Part shown: positions 33,201-44,109 of the stretch, in pieces
Layout: each line of letters begins with the position of its first letter
Numbering within the stretch: the stretch's first letter is position 1
Assembly: GCF_937616625.2 (NCBI RefSeq)
Contig: NC_065570.1
Coordinates: 39,873,665-39,937,664, forward strand
Origin: Mercurialis annua
Taxonomy: Eukaryota; Streptophyta; Magnoliopsida; Malpighiales; Euphorbiaceae
Reading direction: 5' to 3'
Length of the DNA: 64,000 nt
The notes under the pieces: model-generated
What the model saw: only the letters and a program-made list of their open reading frames with translations
Database searches by the model: none
What the model was told of the DNA's origin: nothing
Made by a program: the position numbers and the translations under genes

Positions 33201-33305
33201 GAGACATCGTCAAGCCATGGTGGGGTAACATCTGCTGGAGCTGTTCCTGTCCCACAGATGCCTAAATTGTCTGACAAAGTTTCTAGTTCCATGTTCTTCT
33301 GCTGA
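27278..33305 (+). CDS. AGO4: AGO4-clade ARGONAUTE protein (917 aa, 22 coding exons)
   Basis: Exons: 27278-27538, 27637-27842, 27986-28210, 28297-28433, 28509-28606, 28690-28787, 28882-29041, 29139-29255, 29366-29473, 29595-29657, 29746-29859, 29944-30109, 30197-30309, 30416-30553, 30651-30781, 30881-30946, 31596-31659, 31753-31864, 31942-32015, 32702-32796, 32882-32913, 33130-33305. All introns are GT-AG and every phase joins, giving 917 codons and TGA. Domains: a Pro-rich N-terminus ([10 protein letters not shown]) with [13 protein letters not shown], the N domain, PAZ (about 275-400, [19 protein letters not shown]), MID, and PIWI (about 565-880). Slicer residues: Asp652 (IIGMDVSHG), Glu693 (SPKVEMIDS), Asp735 (FRDGVSES), and the His of RPTHYHVL. 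The C-terminus KVSSSMFFC is typical of the AGO4/6/8/9 clade. These proteins bind 24-nt siRNAs and guide DNA methylation of transposons in the nucleus. AGO4 is the closest match by length and wording; AGO9/AGO8 cannot be excluded. Confidence 0.95.
32397..32574 (+). repeat. imperfect about 90-bp tandem duplication in the 686-bp AGO4 intron
   Basis: Copies at 32397-32486 and 32487-32574 both start ATGCCATTTAT and share GTGAAATGGTGATGC and an ACTGAAT-type end. The intron (32016-32701) is the longest in the coding part of the gene. Confidence 0.7.
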
Positions 33306-33651
33306 GCTTGGAACCGATTTTGTAAAAAGCGAACTCTGGGTGATGTCCTTTTGAAGTGCAGGGGATGCACTTGGCTTTTATTTTGACTATGGGTAGTAGT
33401 TTTTACAAGTTTATGATGCAGTGCAGTTTGGAACTAAGAAGTAGGTTCTATAGGTTTTATGATACAGTGCTGTTGGGAAGTAGTTTTTACAAGTTTTAAG
33501 GATGTAGTGCTCTGTAAGTAAGGTCTAACTTGATAACTCTGATCTTTTGTGTGCGTTTTTAGTTTTTGCTTCAATCTATGTTTTCTGCATCACTCATTTT
33601 AGTATTTCTATGTGTACTTCCATCAAGTAGAACAACAGTGTAGAGAATAAA
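33306..33651 (+). other. 3' untranslated region of the AGO4-like gene
   Basis: Follows the TGA. It contains a direct repeat around GTAGTTTTTACAAGTTT (about 33396 and 33480), with related TATGAT-CAGTGC words between, and an AATAAA at about 33646-33651 that could serve for polyadenylation. Between this point and the stop codon of the convergent gene (34052) nothing else was recognised. Confidence 0.5.
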
Positions 33652-34051
33652 AGTAGAACTGTTTATAAGCTAATTCTCACATGGTACCCAAATTTTCTCA
33701 AGAATTATCAGTTTCTTTGGCCAAATTATCAACTTTCTTTTGGTATTAAGTAAAAAGTATGGAGTTAAATGGCCTATAATGTTACTCTCTGATATATTTA
33801 TTTGGCAGTTTATATTTATATGAACATATTTAATTTTATAAAATTCAAGGTGGAATTGCTAAATGAATTTTTAGTAAATTAAATATAAGTATATTCTAAA
33901 ACTGACTGTAATTGAAGTTGATTATGATATAATGATATTTTGTGTATCCATGTGCTTTGAATCATAAGTAAATTAGGTAAATTAGATAAATATTAATGCA
34001 AGTAGAGAGAAGTTTGGCATATCAGCTGTCAAAGTTACAAACTGAAAACCA

Positions 34052-34611
34052 TTACCAACTATGATATAGAGAGTACAGGTAGAGAAGGGTTGCCCCGTAT
34101 AGAAGGAAAATGGGATGAGTGTTTGAAGCCCCATTTCGGAGTGAAGGAAGCGGTACTGGATCAGGTGGAGCAAACTGAACATTGACTGCAAGTTTCATGC
34201 CCTTAGCACAGTAGCCACGGCCGCTAAGAAAATAGTATGGCTTGGCGTTTGTCAGATTAAACACATCTCGCCCCCCTCTCGTTATATTGGTTATGAAATC
34301 TTTGTCCACGCACTTGTCGTAGCTTGTCTTGTTCACCTCCAGAACATTATACACGCTCTTATTGAATCCGAAATCTTAAGAAGAAGAAAATAAAAGAATT
34401 AGACCAGATTTTAAAATCAAGTAATTTTGTTGTAGTACTTACAAAGCCAGTCTCCAACATAGAATTGTTGATGCGTTGCCCATTCAGTGAAATTGGTATT
34501 AGGCCTCCACGTATACTTTCCTCCACCAACTTTATGCAACACTGGCTTTCCACAGTCTGCATTATTAAGCAACATGAGCATCACCACCCAAAGAAGCATG
34601 TTTCTCTCCAT
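34052..34611 (-). CDS. early nodulin-like / lamin-like protein (phytocyanin domain, 163 aa)
   Basis: Two exons: 34611-34443 and 34374-34052, joined across a GT-AG intron of 68 bases (CTTT|GTAAGTAC...CTTAAG|ATTTCGG) to 163 codons plus stop. An N-terminal signal peptide (MERNMLLWVVMLMLLNNADC) comes first. A plastocyanin-like domain (about 21-125) follows: KYTWRPNTNFTEWA, GDWLYFGFNKSVYNVLEV, RDVFNLTNAKPYYFLSGRGYC. Cys residues at YDKC and GYC would form the usual disulphide. The His/Cys/His/Met copper ligands of true phytocyanins are not in place, as in other early nodulin-like proteins. The Pro-rich linker and hydrophobic C-terminus (HPIFLLYGATLLYLYSLYH) suggest a GPI anchor at the plasma membrane. 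It is closest to the lamin-like members. The gene is convergent with the AGO4-like gene, about 750 bases between stop codons. Confidence 0.9.
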
Positions 34612-34878
34612 TTTTAGCGCTAGTGCATGGTCTTACTCAAGGAATTAATGGGGCTAAATATGCAGTGGCAGCCATTTTTAGCATGAATATGATCATATGA
34701 ACATCAATATTCCATGATTGTTTATCATCACAAATTTGCTATTGCCACTTGTTTATTATGCGTATCTACAAATTAATTGTGCTGCAACTACCAAATCATG
34801 CTTTACAACTTCAGATTCAAATTGTATGAATGACTTATAAGCTGAATTATTACACATTTTCCTTGCTATAAAATAAAA

Positions 34879-35270
34879 GGCAAAAATACTTAAAAAAATC
34901 CCACCTTTGACTTTGTTTTCAATTGCACCACCACGTAGGAGAATTTTCAATTACACCCTATTTAGGGTTTTCAGTTTTCGTCTGTATCCCAATTGACTAA
35001 AATGACATCTTTTTATTTAGAAATAAATTTAAATTAATCCTTCATATACTAATTTATTTGTTTTTTTCAAATGGAAAAAATAATGATACAATCTCTCTAT
35101 TTAGTTGGTTTTAATAATTTTATCATTAAATTAATTAAATTATCAATTTTTTTATTTTGGGGTACATATGAAAACTGAAAATCCTAAATAGGGTGAAATT
35201 GAGAATTCTCCTAGGTGGTGGTAGAATTGAAAAAAAGTTCAAAGGTGGGGGAGTTTTCAGTAATTTTGCC
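34879..35270. mobile_element. 392-bp MITE with 9-bp target duplication (copy 1)
   Basis: Target duplication AAAATAAAA at 34870-34878 and 35271-35279. The ends are GGCAAAAATACTT and, inverted, GGCAAAATTACTG, with terminal inverted repeats of over 100 bases including CCTATTTAGG-type words. A second copy lies at 58865-59258. The 9-bp duplication and TIR form suggest a Mutator-like family. It lies about 260 bases upstream of the start codon of the early nodulin-like gene. Confidence 0.88.
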
Positions 35271-35279
35271 AAAATAAAA

Positions 35280-36167
35280 ATAGTATTTAAAAATGGGTTT
35301 TGAACTTTTTTGTTTGACTTCATAAAGTTATATGGATTAGTAAATCCTCCTTGTCCAGGAGTTCTTCTCCTTCCCCTTCTTCAACTCCGATTGAATCTAA
35401 AATAATTTTCACATTTAAATTTAATTATTATCTAACATATCTATTTATCTATCTATAACTGTCCTATAACAACGAAAGGAGAGGGGACAGGTAAAACTAC
35501 GGTAATAGGTTTCATTAAGGGTGTAATTGATGATTTAAAAGAAAAAACTAACAAAAAATTAATTTAAGTTATATAGTATAGAAAATGTTTAGTATTTAGT
35601 TAAACTTGAAACATTAAAAAATAAAGTTGAATGTAAGTCTACTTCTAACTAACTATGAGTATTATAAATCAGTAATTAGCACAAATAAGGGCCATTATAT
35701 AAAGAACTACAGATAAAGTTGCTGATGGTCGCAGCTATTACAGATTCATCTGAAAATCGTGTTTGGATAGAAGAATTGCCTTCGGAGATGATGAATATTT
35801 GGTTAAAAGACAAAAGAGACTCAGTTGGCCATACATGGGTTTAGACATGCAGATTGCAGTTTCGTTTTTTCCTTGCTTTTGTTTGTTTTTAAATTTTTGT
35901 TTATCCATACAAAAAGGAGATCATTGTATGAGGGTAAGCTTTTTAAGGTTAGCGCATATATTGATGGCTAATTTCTTTGCTAGAGCCACATAATTTTTAT
36001 TTTGTTTGAGAAGACAAAGTATATAAATGTTCAGTTAAAATATATGTGCCTTCCAAATTCTTCTTTATACTTTCTATATATATATTTATGTAATTTTAGT
36101 GTTTAAATATATTTACTATTAGATCATATAAAATCTCCATCCAAATTAAAAAAAATAATTTTTTAGA
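35280..36167. other. AT-rich stretch with no clear gene
   Basis: A segment at 35735-35850 has coding-like wording (ENRVWIEELPSEMMNIW in one frame) but stops soon and matches nothing I recognise. The block at 35481-35543 resembles 39903-39970. Confidence 0.4.
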
Positions 36168-36281
36168 AACCTTGATGGGTTTGCTGAGAATTCATGTTCA
36201 TAAAGGAGTGAATCTTGCTGTTAAAGATTTTGTTTTTAAAATTCCAGTGAGCCTTATGTTGTTGTCAAGTCTGGCAAACAG
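36168..36281 (+). pseudogene. C2-domain exon fragment, CAR-type, frameshifted
   Basis: After an acceptor-like TTTTTTAG (ends about 36166), the frame reads LMGLLRIHVHKGVNLAVKD. After a shift of frame (around 36220-36247) it continues EPYVVVKSGKQ and then a GT donor (CAG|GTCAGT) at 36282. This is the first exon of plant C2-domain ABA-related (CAR) proteins, which bind phospholipids through calcium. The block between KD and EPY is altered, and no later C2 exons follow before the solo LTR cluster, so this is a gene remnant. It is too short and broken to appear as a long ORF. Confidence 0.7.
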
Positions 36282-36712
36282 GTCAGTTTCTTTATTATTT
36301 TAGCTTCTTGGTTTTCATGATTATTCAATTTCTTGATGTTTTTTAGATTATGAGTCGAAAGAGATTATGATCCTTAAGATTTTTCGTAAAAAAAGAAAAA
36401 CTCTTTAAGGTTTATTTATTTCTAAACAGTATTAGCTTAAGTTATATAACGAGTGTATTAAACTATTTAAATTATCATGTATTAATTTAGCATTAATTCA
36501 TCCTCAAAAAAAAAGTTTAGCATTAATTCACCTCTTAATGACAACAAGTGGTATGACATCGTTTAATTTATTAGTTTATTTTTATGAGTATATCGTTAAA
36601 TTGGTGGTTGTTTAAAAAAAACTATTGACTTAAAAGAGTTAAACAAAAATTAACCAATCTACAGTCATAATCATAATTAAACACCGTCTAAAATTTCAGA
36701 ACCTAAATACCA

Positions 36713-36825
36713 ATGAGTTTTAACTCAAATGCTATAAGCGCTAAGCAGAAAAATTGTTAGGTCGTGGGTTCGATTACTCCCACAAGCGCTCCCCCTCTCC
36801 AAATTATATATTAAAAAAAAAGTTT
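36713..36825 (+). mobile_element. SINE-like sequence with tRNA-type B box
   Basis: GTGGGTTCGATTAC (about 36768-36781) fits a pol III B box, and TTTTAACTCAAATGC (about 36718-36732) is a weak A box at a suitable distance. An A-rich tail follows (about 36812-36823). Flanking direct repeats were not found. Confidence 0.4.
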
Positions 36826-36952
36826 GTGATTATATATTAATTTATGTTCAAAGAAAATGTATAAATAAGAGTTTAATTTATAATAAGAATTTAAAGTTGT
36901 AACTTATTAAAAAGTAAAGTATTGTATTTAGTAATGTAATTATTAATTAATA

Positions 36953-36957
<5 letters not shown>

Positions 36958-36983
<26 letters not shown>
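36958..36983. repeat. (TA)n microsatellite
   Basis: About 26 bases of TA repeats directly abutting the Mutator-like arm that starts at about 36983. Confidence 0.85.
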
Positions 36984-39900
36984 ACAAAGGATCAAAAAAA
37001 CCCCTCAACTTGGCACGAAGTATCAAAAAGGTCCAATTTCGCGAAAACGGATCAAACAGACCCACTACTATGCCAAACCGGATCAAACAAACCCTCCCCT
37101 ACTCTCACCCCCGCGTTTGAAACACACTCTCCATTAGCAAATGAAAAAAAGTTAAAAGTAGTTGTGAGCTGAGCGGGGTTCAGGGCCACTCGCCCAATGC
37201 TTATGGCTGACTTCTCGATCTGGAAATGGTTTGAAAAATGGAGTCGCCACCTAGTTCAACTAGGAAATGCCTTTTAACCGACTGGATAGCCTTACTCGCC
37301 TCCGGTAAGACTATCGTGCATCGGACCAAAGACAAGGGTTTGTGGACCTCCCCGAGTCTCATGTGCTTGGCTTATCTATTAGCGGCTTTATTTTCTAGAC
37401 ATATTCGTTTTATATCTCATCTCAACAGTATATGCAGTTCACAGTATGAAAGCTGTAAATAAACAAGTATGAAAGCAGTAAACACGTTTGACACGCATAT
37501 GACTCGATCTGGACTGGCATTTGAGGCAAGTAGCAGGTACTCCTAAACATACATCTAACCTTAGAGGTTTCTAGCAAGTAGCATAAGTCTGACTGGTCTA
37601 GATATTTTACATGCATAAAGCCTAAAACCGGATGTATAAGTGTGATTGATTGATTTTATTAGGTGATCTTGAAAAACCTATACAACCATTACTACTTTTT
37701 CATGTTAGTCCTACGATGTCTAAGTGATGGGCTGGATTTGCATTAATGGGCCAATTTTGAGTGATTAGTCCTTTAACCTATTAATTATTGGATTTAAATG
37801 CTTTTGGAAAGCAGCAAACAGTATCAGCATGCTCATGGGCAGTTGGATATACATACAAGGTTAGGGATACTTTTAAACCTCGTTGACTTTGAGTGCCTGA
37901 CACTCGCGCGGATTTTGACCATCGGTCTAGTCAGAATTGGCCTTCGGTCAGATCACGAGAGTTGTGCGTCTCGTTGCTCCGGTTCTACTGGTTCAATCTG
38001 GAGTCGATTCCGAGTTCGGGTTGGCCCGGAATCGGCTCTGGAAGTTGCTGGTTTGCTGGGCCTCGGACTCGTGGGCCCGGTTGGCTGGGCAGATTACAAT
38101 AGCGGGCTTCGAGGCCCTAAAAACATCGGATTAAGCCCATTTACTATTACAAACAGGTCCTACAACTAAAACAATATTTCTAGAATCAAACTGAGCCTAA
38201 TTCGGAGTCCGGATGAGCCTGAAAACACGTCTGGAAGTTTGGATTGACGTCTGGAAGATCTGGGAGCGAATCTGGGAAAGGCTGAGGAACGACGAACACG
38301 GCGCCAGTGTGACTGCCGGCGCCGGAAGGATGAAATGGCGGCGCCTCCACCTTGTTCTGGCGGCGCTGCCGGTCTGATTGGCGGCACTGCAGACAGCAGC
38401 AGCAACAGTTTCCAGCATTCGTTTTTGAGCGTTTTTAGCACGTTTCAGCTCGTTTTTGAGCCCGTGTTTCATGCAAAAGGAGATCGAAAGTAAGGAGTAT
38501 TTACATCATCAAAACTATCAAATCGCAATAGTTATTGAATTTAAACATATTATGTCAATTAGGCTTGTAATTAACCTAAACATGCGTTCTAAGCAATTTT
38601 AATGTCTGGATTTCTGGATTTAAACATACAAAACATATTAATTCATCTATTAACATGCTTCCTAGTCTATTTTCATGGCAATCATGACAATATTGTTAAA
38701 ATCAGCAATTATGGCAAAAACATAATTAAAGCAATTTATAGTAAAATAGCCTAAACATGCAGTCTAAAAACATGAAATCTAGCAGTTCTAAATAATCATG
38801 GTAAAAAGTGATGGAAAGAAGATTAGAGTCCTTAGAGGTACCGTTCTGAGTTCTTGGCTCGTTTACTGGCGAAGTGGATGCGGAATCCAGCTTCGAATCT
38901 GTGCAGGGCTTGCGTTCTTGGAGAATCAAAGCGTTCTTTGTTGTTTTTCTGGACTAGATTGAGTGATTTTGTGTGTGTGTGTGTGCTACAATATTCGGCT
39001 ATACTATGGTTTTTAGGGGGTGGTCGATTTTCTCTTCTATTTTCTAGGGTTTGTGTGCCACCCTGTATGATTTCTAAGGTTTGTGTGCCACCCTGTATGA
39101 TTTTTAGGGTTTGTGTGCCTCCTTTAGCCAGGCTGGCTTTAGGCTGTATTTATAGGGATTAGGGTTGACCTAGGGTTTAGTTAGAGTCTTCTAGGGTTTA
39201 AACTGTTAAGGGATAAGTCATTAGGTGTTAAGATTAGCATGAAACTCTATTTAATTAATTAAATTCGTATCTTGACTTGCTAGCTAAGTAAAATATTGCT
39301 AAAAGTCTATTTTGGTGCCTAAAAGTGTTAAAAAAAAAAGCTACTAAGGTCCTATGGGTTTGGTTAAGGTCAATTCCAGTCCGTCAAACTTGCAAATTGG
39401 CCCATAAACTTCTAGGATATGGCAATTAGTCCAATTTCTAGACTTAAATTACAATCTCTTTGGATTTTTATGGGCTATTCACGCCAATTACGTTTTAATC
39501 CTCTAAGTTGACAGCTGTGCACAGATTATACATGCTTAGATTCCAGCAAGCAAATCAAAAACTCGTCACCCGGACAGATTTCTCTGAAAATCATCATTGG
39601 ACGCTTCAGTTCCTTATCACTTTTTACCTGTCCGAAAAATAGGTGTCTACAGTAGTCCTTATTCTTTATCTCAATCGTTAATTTAATACTTAATTTTTTT
39701 TTAAATATCTATTCAATCCGTGTAATTTTAAAACTTCGTTTATCAATTAAAATTTTATTTTAAAATGCAGGGATTTTATTGCAGTTTTTATATGTTTATC
39801 AACCCTAAAACTAAAACTAATACCTTATATCTAACCCTAAAACTAAAATCATAATACTACCGCCGCCGCCACCTCATCACCGTCTTATATGTGGGAGGAG

Positions 39901-40022
39901 GGGGGAGGGGGACATGCAAAATTACGATAATAGGGTTTATTAAGAATATAATTAGCAATGAAATTTAATTTTATAATAAAAAACAATTTCAATGAAAAAT
40001 AGAGATTAACCGTACTAATGAA
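36983..40022. mobile_element. Mutator-like element arm, split by a solo LTR
   Basis: 36983-37157 plus 39657 to about 39890, read across the solo LTR, form a continuous arm of about 410 bases. It is the inverted counterpart of 40745-41156: ACAAAGGATCAAAAAA, 'GACCCACTACTATGCC', 'CCCCCGCGTTTGAAACAC', TTATCTCAATCG, AAATGCAGGGATTTTAT and ACCGCCGCCGCC in order. The part from 39890 to 40022 is not shared with the arm. A matching right end for this copy is not seen, so it is truncated, or it recombined with the neighbouring element at 40033. Confidence 0.75.
37163..39651 (-). repeat. solo LTR of the TGTAGACACC family (2489 bp)
   Basis: Flanked by the 5-bp duplication GTAGT (37158-37162 and 39652-39656). 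Plus-strand ends are TGTGAGCTGAG and GGTGTCTACA. It is collinear, in reverse, with 8163-10582. Inside are a TATA box (minus strand, 39147-39154), a (GT)n run (about 38973-38986), an exact-period 30-bp repeat of almost three units (39041-39118, GGTTTGTGTGCCACCCTG), and a GC-rich block (38300-38400) with GGCGGCG words. No internal region is attached, so the element was lost by LTR-LTR recombination. Confidence 0.92.
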
Positions 40023-40032
40023 ATTGTATTTT

Positions 40033-41156
40033 GAACAAAGGATCAAAAAAACCCCTCAACTTGGCATGAAATATCATAAAAGTCCAAGTTCGCGATTTAG
40101 GGTCAAAAAACACCAATAGTTGCGAAAATCGGTCAAAAACACCCTTTTAGCCCAAAAAGAGAGTGAGATTGAGATTTTGACCTAATTAGTCCTAATTAAT
40201 TATACTTATCCCTAATTAAACCTATAATTATAATCTTAATTGGATTTTTTATATTTAACTTAATTAATCTAATTTAATTTAATTAACTAAGCACATTAAT
40301 CTAACCTAACCTAATTAACCTAACCCAATGCAGTGCCACCGCCTTTCACCACCATCAGCCGCCTCCACCACGAGTACCAACACCTTCGTCATTACCATCT
40401 GCAATTCTGGGAAAAACCTAATCTAAGATCGTCATCTGCCATTTTGTCACTTCCTTCACTGCGATTTCTAGCTTTCTATGGGATCTTCGGCGGCCTGGTC
40501 TTCACCTGCGATTTCCAGCTCCAAATTGTTCAATGATGAAGCAATGATCACTGTAACAGAAGGAGAAGAAGAAGAGGAGATTTGCTGGTGACTTGCTGTA
40601 GTGTAAATGGCGGTGGTGGTGGCGGTAGTTTGGGTCGGAGTCATCCAATCTGGCGGCATGGTGAAAAGATGGCGGAGAAGATGAAGTCGTGTCTACTGAT
40701 GCTTCCGGAGAAGATGGAGTCGGTGATAGGGTTGAGGCAGGGAAGAAGACGGTGATGAGCTGGCGGCGGCAGTAGTTTTATGATTTTAGTTTTAGGGTTA
40801 GATATAAGCTATTAGTTTTAGTTTTAGGGTTGATAATAATATAAAAAGTGCTATAAAATCCCTGCATTTTAAAATAAAATTTTAATTGATAAATGAAGTT
40901 TTAAAATTACACGGATTGAATAGATATTTAAAAAAATTTAAGTATTAAATTATCGATTGAGATAAAGATTGAGGACTATTTTTAACTTTTTTTCATTTGC
41001 TAATGGAGAGTGTGTTTCAAACGCGGGGGTGAGAGAGGGGGAGGGTGTGTTTGATCCGGTTTGGCATAGTAGTGGGTCTGTTTGATCCGGTTTCACGAAC
41101 TTGGACTTTTTTGATACTTTGTGCCAAGTTAAGGGAGTTTTTTTTACCCTTTGTTC
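40033..41156. mobile_element. Mutator-like non-autonomous element, 1124 bp, with GC-rich internal sequence
   Basis: Flanked by a 10-bp duplication, ATTGTATTTT (40023-40032 and 41157-41166). The ends are inverted: GAACAAAGGATCAAAAA at the left and the complement of GAACAAAGGGTAAAAA at the right, with about 60 bases of TIR. The internal part 40321-40780 is GC-rich compared with its surroundings (CACCGCC, GGCGGTGGTGG) and may be captured host sequence, as in Pack-MULEs. No transposase is present. Confidence 0.82.
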
Positions 41157-41349
41157 ATTGTATTTTAGTTAGAATTACTTTCTCGTTTCTGTATAAAATT
41201 ATGGGAGTTTGATTTCATTATAATTTAGTTGGACATGCATATCTTAGAAGTTTGATTAAAATATGTAACGTAGTGTCTTTTTCTTTTTACAGTAACGTAG
41301 TGTCATTTAATGCATTAGTTGGTTACAAGCTTAAGCTACGGAGACGACT

Positions 41350-42103
41350 GTCGTCTTTCTTTTAAAAATGCCTTAAAAATGCATGATTTATGGTTTTTAA
41401 TGCTTGTTTAATCATCTTAGATCGATTCCAAACTATTTGTATGTATTTCTCTATGCGTTTGATGTCTTTTAAGTGTTTTGGCATGAAAAACGGATGAGAA
41501 AACGAGTAAAAACGACAAAATACTGCCTCTGCTCGACCTGCCGCCGCCGCTACAACAACCGGCGCTGCCGCCTGTGTGGACTGTCGCTTCCGCCATGAAG
41601 AACTTGAGGCGCCGACGCTACAACCGGCACCTAGTTCGTCCCTTCCCTACTTCCCAATACCTTTTCCAAATCCTTTAGACTTCACTTCAAACTTGTTTTT
41701 AGGTTTCCATGCTCATTTGAGCTCGGAATTAGCCCTGTTTGAACCCATATTTAGGGGTTTTTTAAGCTCTTTAATATTTTGTTTGGTAATGGGCCAGTCT
41801 CAATGCAACACGGGCCTCGAAGCCCAAAATTGTAATCCATAATGAAAACCGGGCCCATAGGCCCACAACTGATGAACCCAGCAACTTCCAGACCGAATTT
41901 CAGGTCCACCCAAACTCGGAATCGACCCCGGTTCAAACCAGTGGAACCGTCTCGACAAGACAGATAACTTTTCTCTTCTACCCAAGAACTAGTTCTGACC
42001 ACACTAATGGTCAAAACATGGCGAGCGCCAAACACTCAAGTCAACGAGGTTTAAAAGTATTCCTTGACTTATATATCTATCCAACTGCCTATGAGTACGT
42101 CGA
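41350..42103 (+). repeat. TGTAGACACC-family LTR, left piece (interrupted by the LARD-like element)
   Basis: Collinear with the part of 8163-10582 from about 9100 to 9900 (GGCATGAAAAACGGA, the GC-rich GCCGCCGCC block, 'CCCAGCAACTTCCAG', GAGGTTTAAAAGTATTCC). It resumes at 51978 after the insertion. The part of the LTR before about 9100 is missing or too diverged to follow. Confidence 0.75.
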
Positions 42104-43437
42104 TGTCACGACCCAAATTATTGAGCCGAGACCGGCGCTAGGGAATGGGAGTGGTAGCTCCGAAACCCGTAGCAAGCCTAAAACCACTAATAATTTTTCG
42201 CATTTAAAAACATAATATCATATATAAAACATTTTTAGAAAACTCTTTTAAATAATACTATTATAGATATTGAAATATTATACTAAAGTTTACATTAAGA
42301 ATTAACCATTTGAAATCAAATCATAGGTTTTCTATTGACGCCTACTGACTACTGCAGCTATAGGAATTCATATTTGTGCAAGTCCAACGACTTCTTGCAC
42401 AATGGAGATGGTTTGTCTGATCCGACTCCGTCTACCTACAAACATAAGAGTGAGGGGTCAGTATTTGGGAAAATACTGAGTGAGTTTGCAAGTTACTTAT
42501 AGTATTATCAAAATATAGCGTTACACGCTTAATACATATATAAATTTATGATATAAGCAAACATTATTAATTTCAAAAGTGTGAGTCCAACTCACTAGAT
42601 ACGGGGACTTCCAGACTACACCGTATCCGAGTGCTCACTCGTATCGAAATCATAAAGTGTGAGTCCAACTCACTGGTGGGTCCAACCTACTGGTGAGTCC
42701 AACCCATTGGTGGGCCCAGCCCACTAGATACGGGGACTCCAGACTACACCGTAACCGAGTTCACTCTCGTATCGTATTCGTAATATATCTCTTAATCACA
42801 AAGTCAGGCACTCTAGACTGACTCACTAATCACACAGCCTATTGACACCCAATAGGTAGTTGGTCTCTTTGGACCGCACATTAGACATTCATCTTCAAAA
42901 CAATGAATAAAACAGAATTCATATAATCAAATCTATCAAACAAAACATCTTATACGAGCAAATCATATAGATACGAGGTATTTAATAATAGTGTTCATGA
43001 TATAAGAAAATAACTTTTATAATAATACGTAAAAGTAAATTTGCCACTCACTGTGACCGCTATCCAAAACTGCATTATCGTCACCCGGTCACGTAGGTTC
43101 CGTGTATCGTTAGATCTCGTAGTTACTCCAGCTCGACGGCCTGATAGCTTGTCGATATATCCATATCCTACTCAAATCATACGTACGTTTAATTCATAAA
43201 CATAGGCTTAGTATCAAAATCCTAAGTTATAAACTTAGGTTAACACAATCGTATTTCAAATACAACTCTTAACTTATTATTCTCTTAGTCACACTTCTCT
43301 TTTAAACGTCCTAGTTTACGTTTTGAAATTCAATCAAATCACGATTGATTACGCCACTTGAAATTGTCTGAAATCAAGTTTCCGCGTCGCGTCAGGGCCC
43401 AGAAAGCCCGAATCGAAAATCCCCCTTTGGCGAAAGA

Positions 43438-43663
43438 CTGCACGTTCGTGCAGCAGTGTACTGCACGATCGTGCAGTTACTGTGCTGCACGTTCGTGCAG
43501 TACGCTGCACGATCGTGCAGTTACTGTGTTGCACGATCATGCTGCACATTCGTGCAGTACGCTGCTCGATCGTGCAGTTACTGTGCTGCACGATCATGTA
43601 GCACATGCTGCACGTTCGTGCAGCAGTCTGCACGAACGTACAGTCTGCTGCACGTTCGTGCAG
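43438..43663. repeat. tandem palindrome cluster CTGCACGNTCGTGCAG
   Basis: About ten 16-bp palindromic units, alternating CACGTTCGTG and CACGATCGTG centres, separated by CAGTNNTGTG-type spacers. Each unit holds several CpG sites. Fewer units are present in the partner LTR (50773-50918). Confidence 0.9.
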
Positions 43664-44049
43664 CCTGTTGGCTGCCGAAGTGCAGCCCCAGGGTTCGATC
43701 CCCGGGCCATTTCCGACGTGCTTAAACGTCCTAAATCGATTCTAACATGATTTCCAACAATAACCACTTCAAATTTCATCAAAAACGACAATAGAAACGC
43801 GATTACGATTCGTTTAATTCGTTAAAACGAAATAACCCTTATTTATCAATTCTCACAATAAAAACGTCAAGCTTACCTCGATTTGAAGCTTATAAACGAT
43901 AGAGAATCGAATTCTGAACAAATCGATATATAGAACGCTCGATTTGGATGAGAAACGGCGAAACGGCGACGGATCGTAATCGATCGTCGAATTTTTCTTT
44001 CTCTCATCTGTCTTTCCTTTCCTTTCTCGATCCTTCTGTTCTTCTTAAT

Positions 44050-44051
<2 letters not shown>

Positions 44052-44104
<53 letters not shown>
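44052..44104. repeat. (TA)n microsatellite in the LTR
   Basis: About 53 bases of TA, against about 18 in the partner LTR (51353-51370). Confidence 0.9.

Positions 44105-44109
<5 letters not shown>

Noticed and set aside
34359..34562. Overlapping minus-strand frame beside the early nodulin-like gene
   Set aside because: A shadow of exon 1 in another frame; the spliced two-exon model explains the region fully.
36713..36825. Functional tRNA gene
   Set aside because: Only the B box fits; no cloverleaf can be drawn and the A box is weak, so it is treated as SINE-like.
43438..43663. CRISPR-like repeat array
   Set aside because: Units are palindromes with repetitive spacers inside a plant LTR; no unique spacers or cas genes.
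43349..43791. Cys-rich frames with repeated 'ARSCS' words
   Set aside because: These are read-through of the 16-bp palindrome array in the LTR, not a protein.
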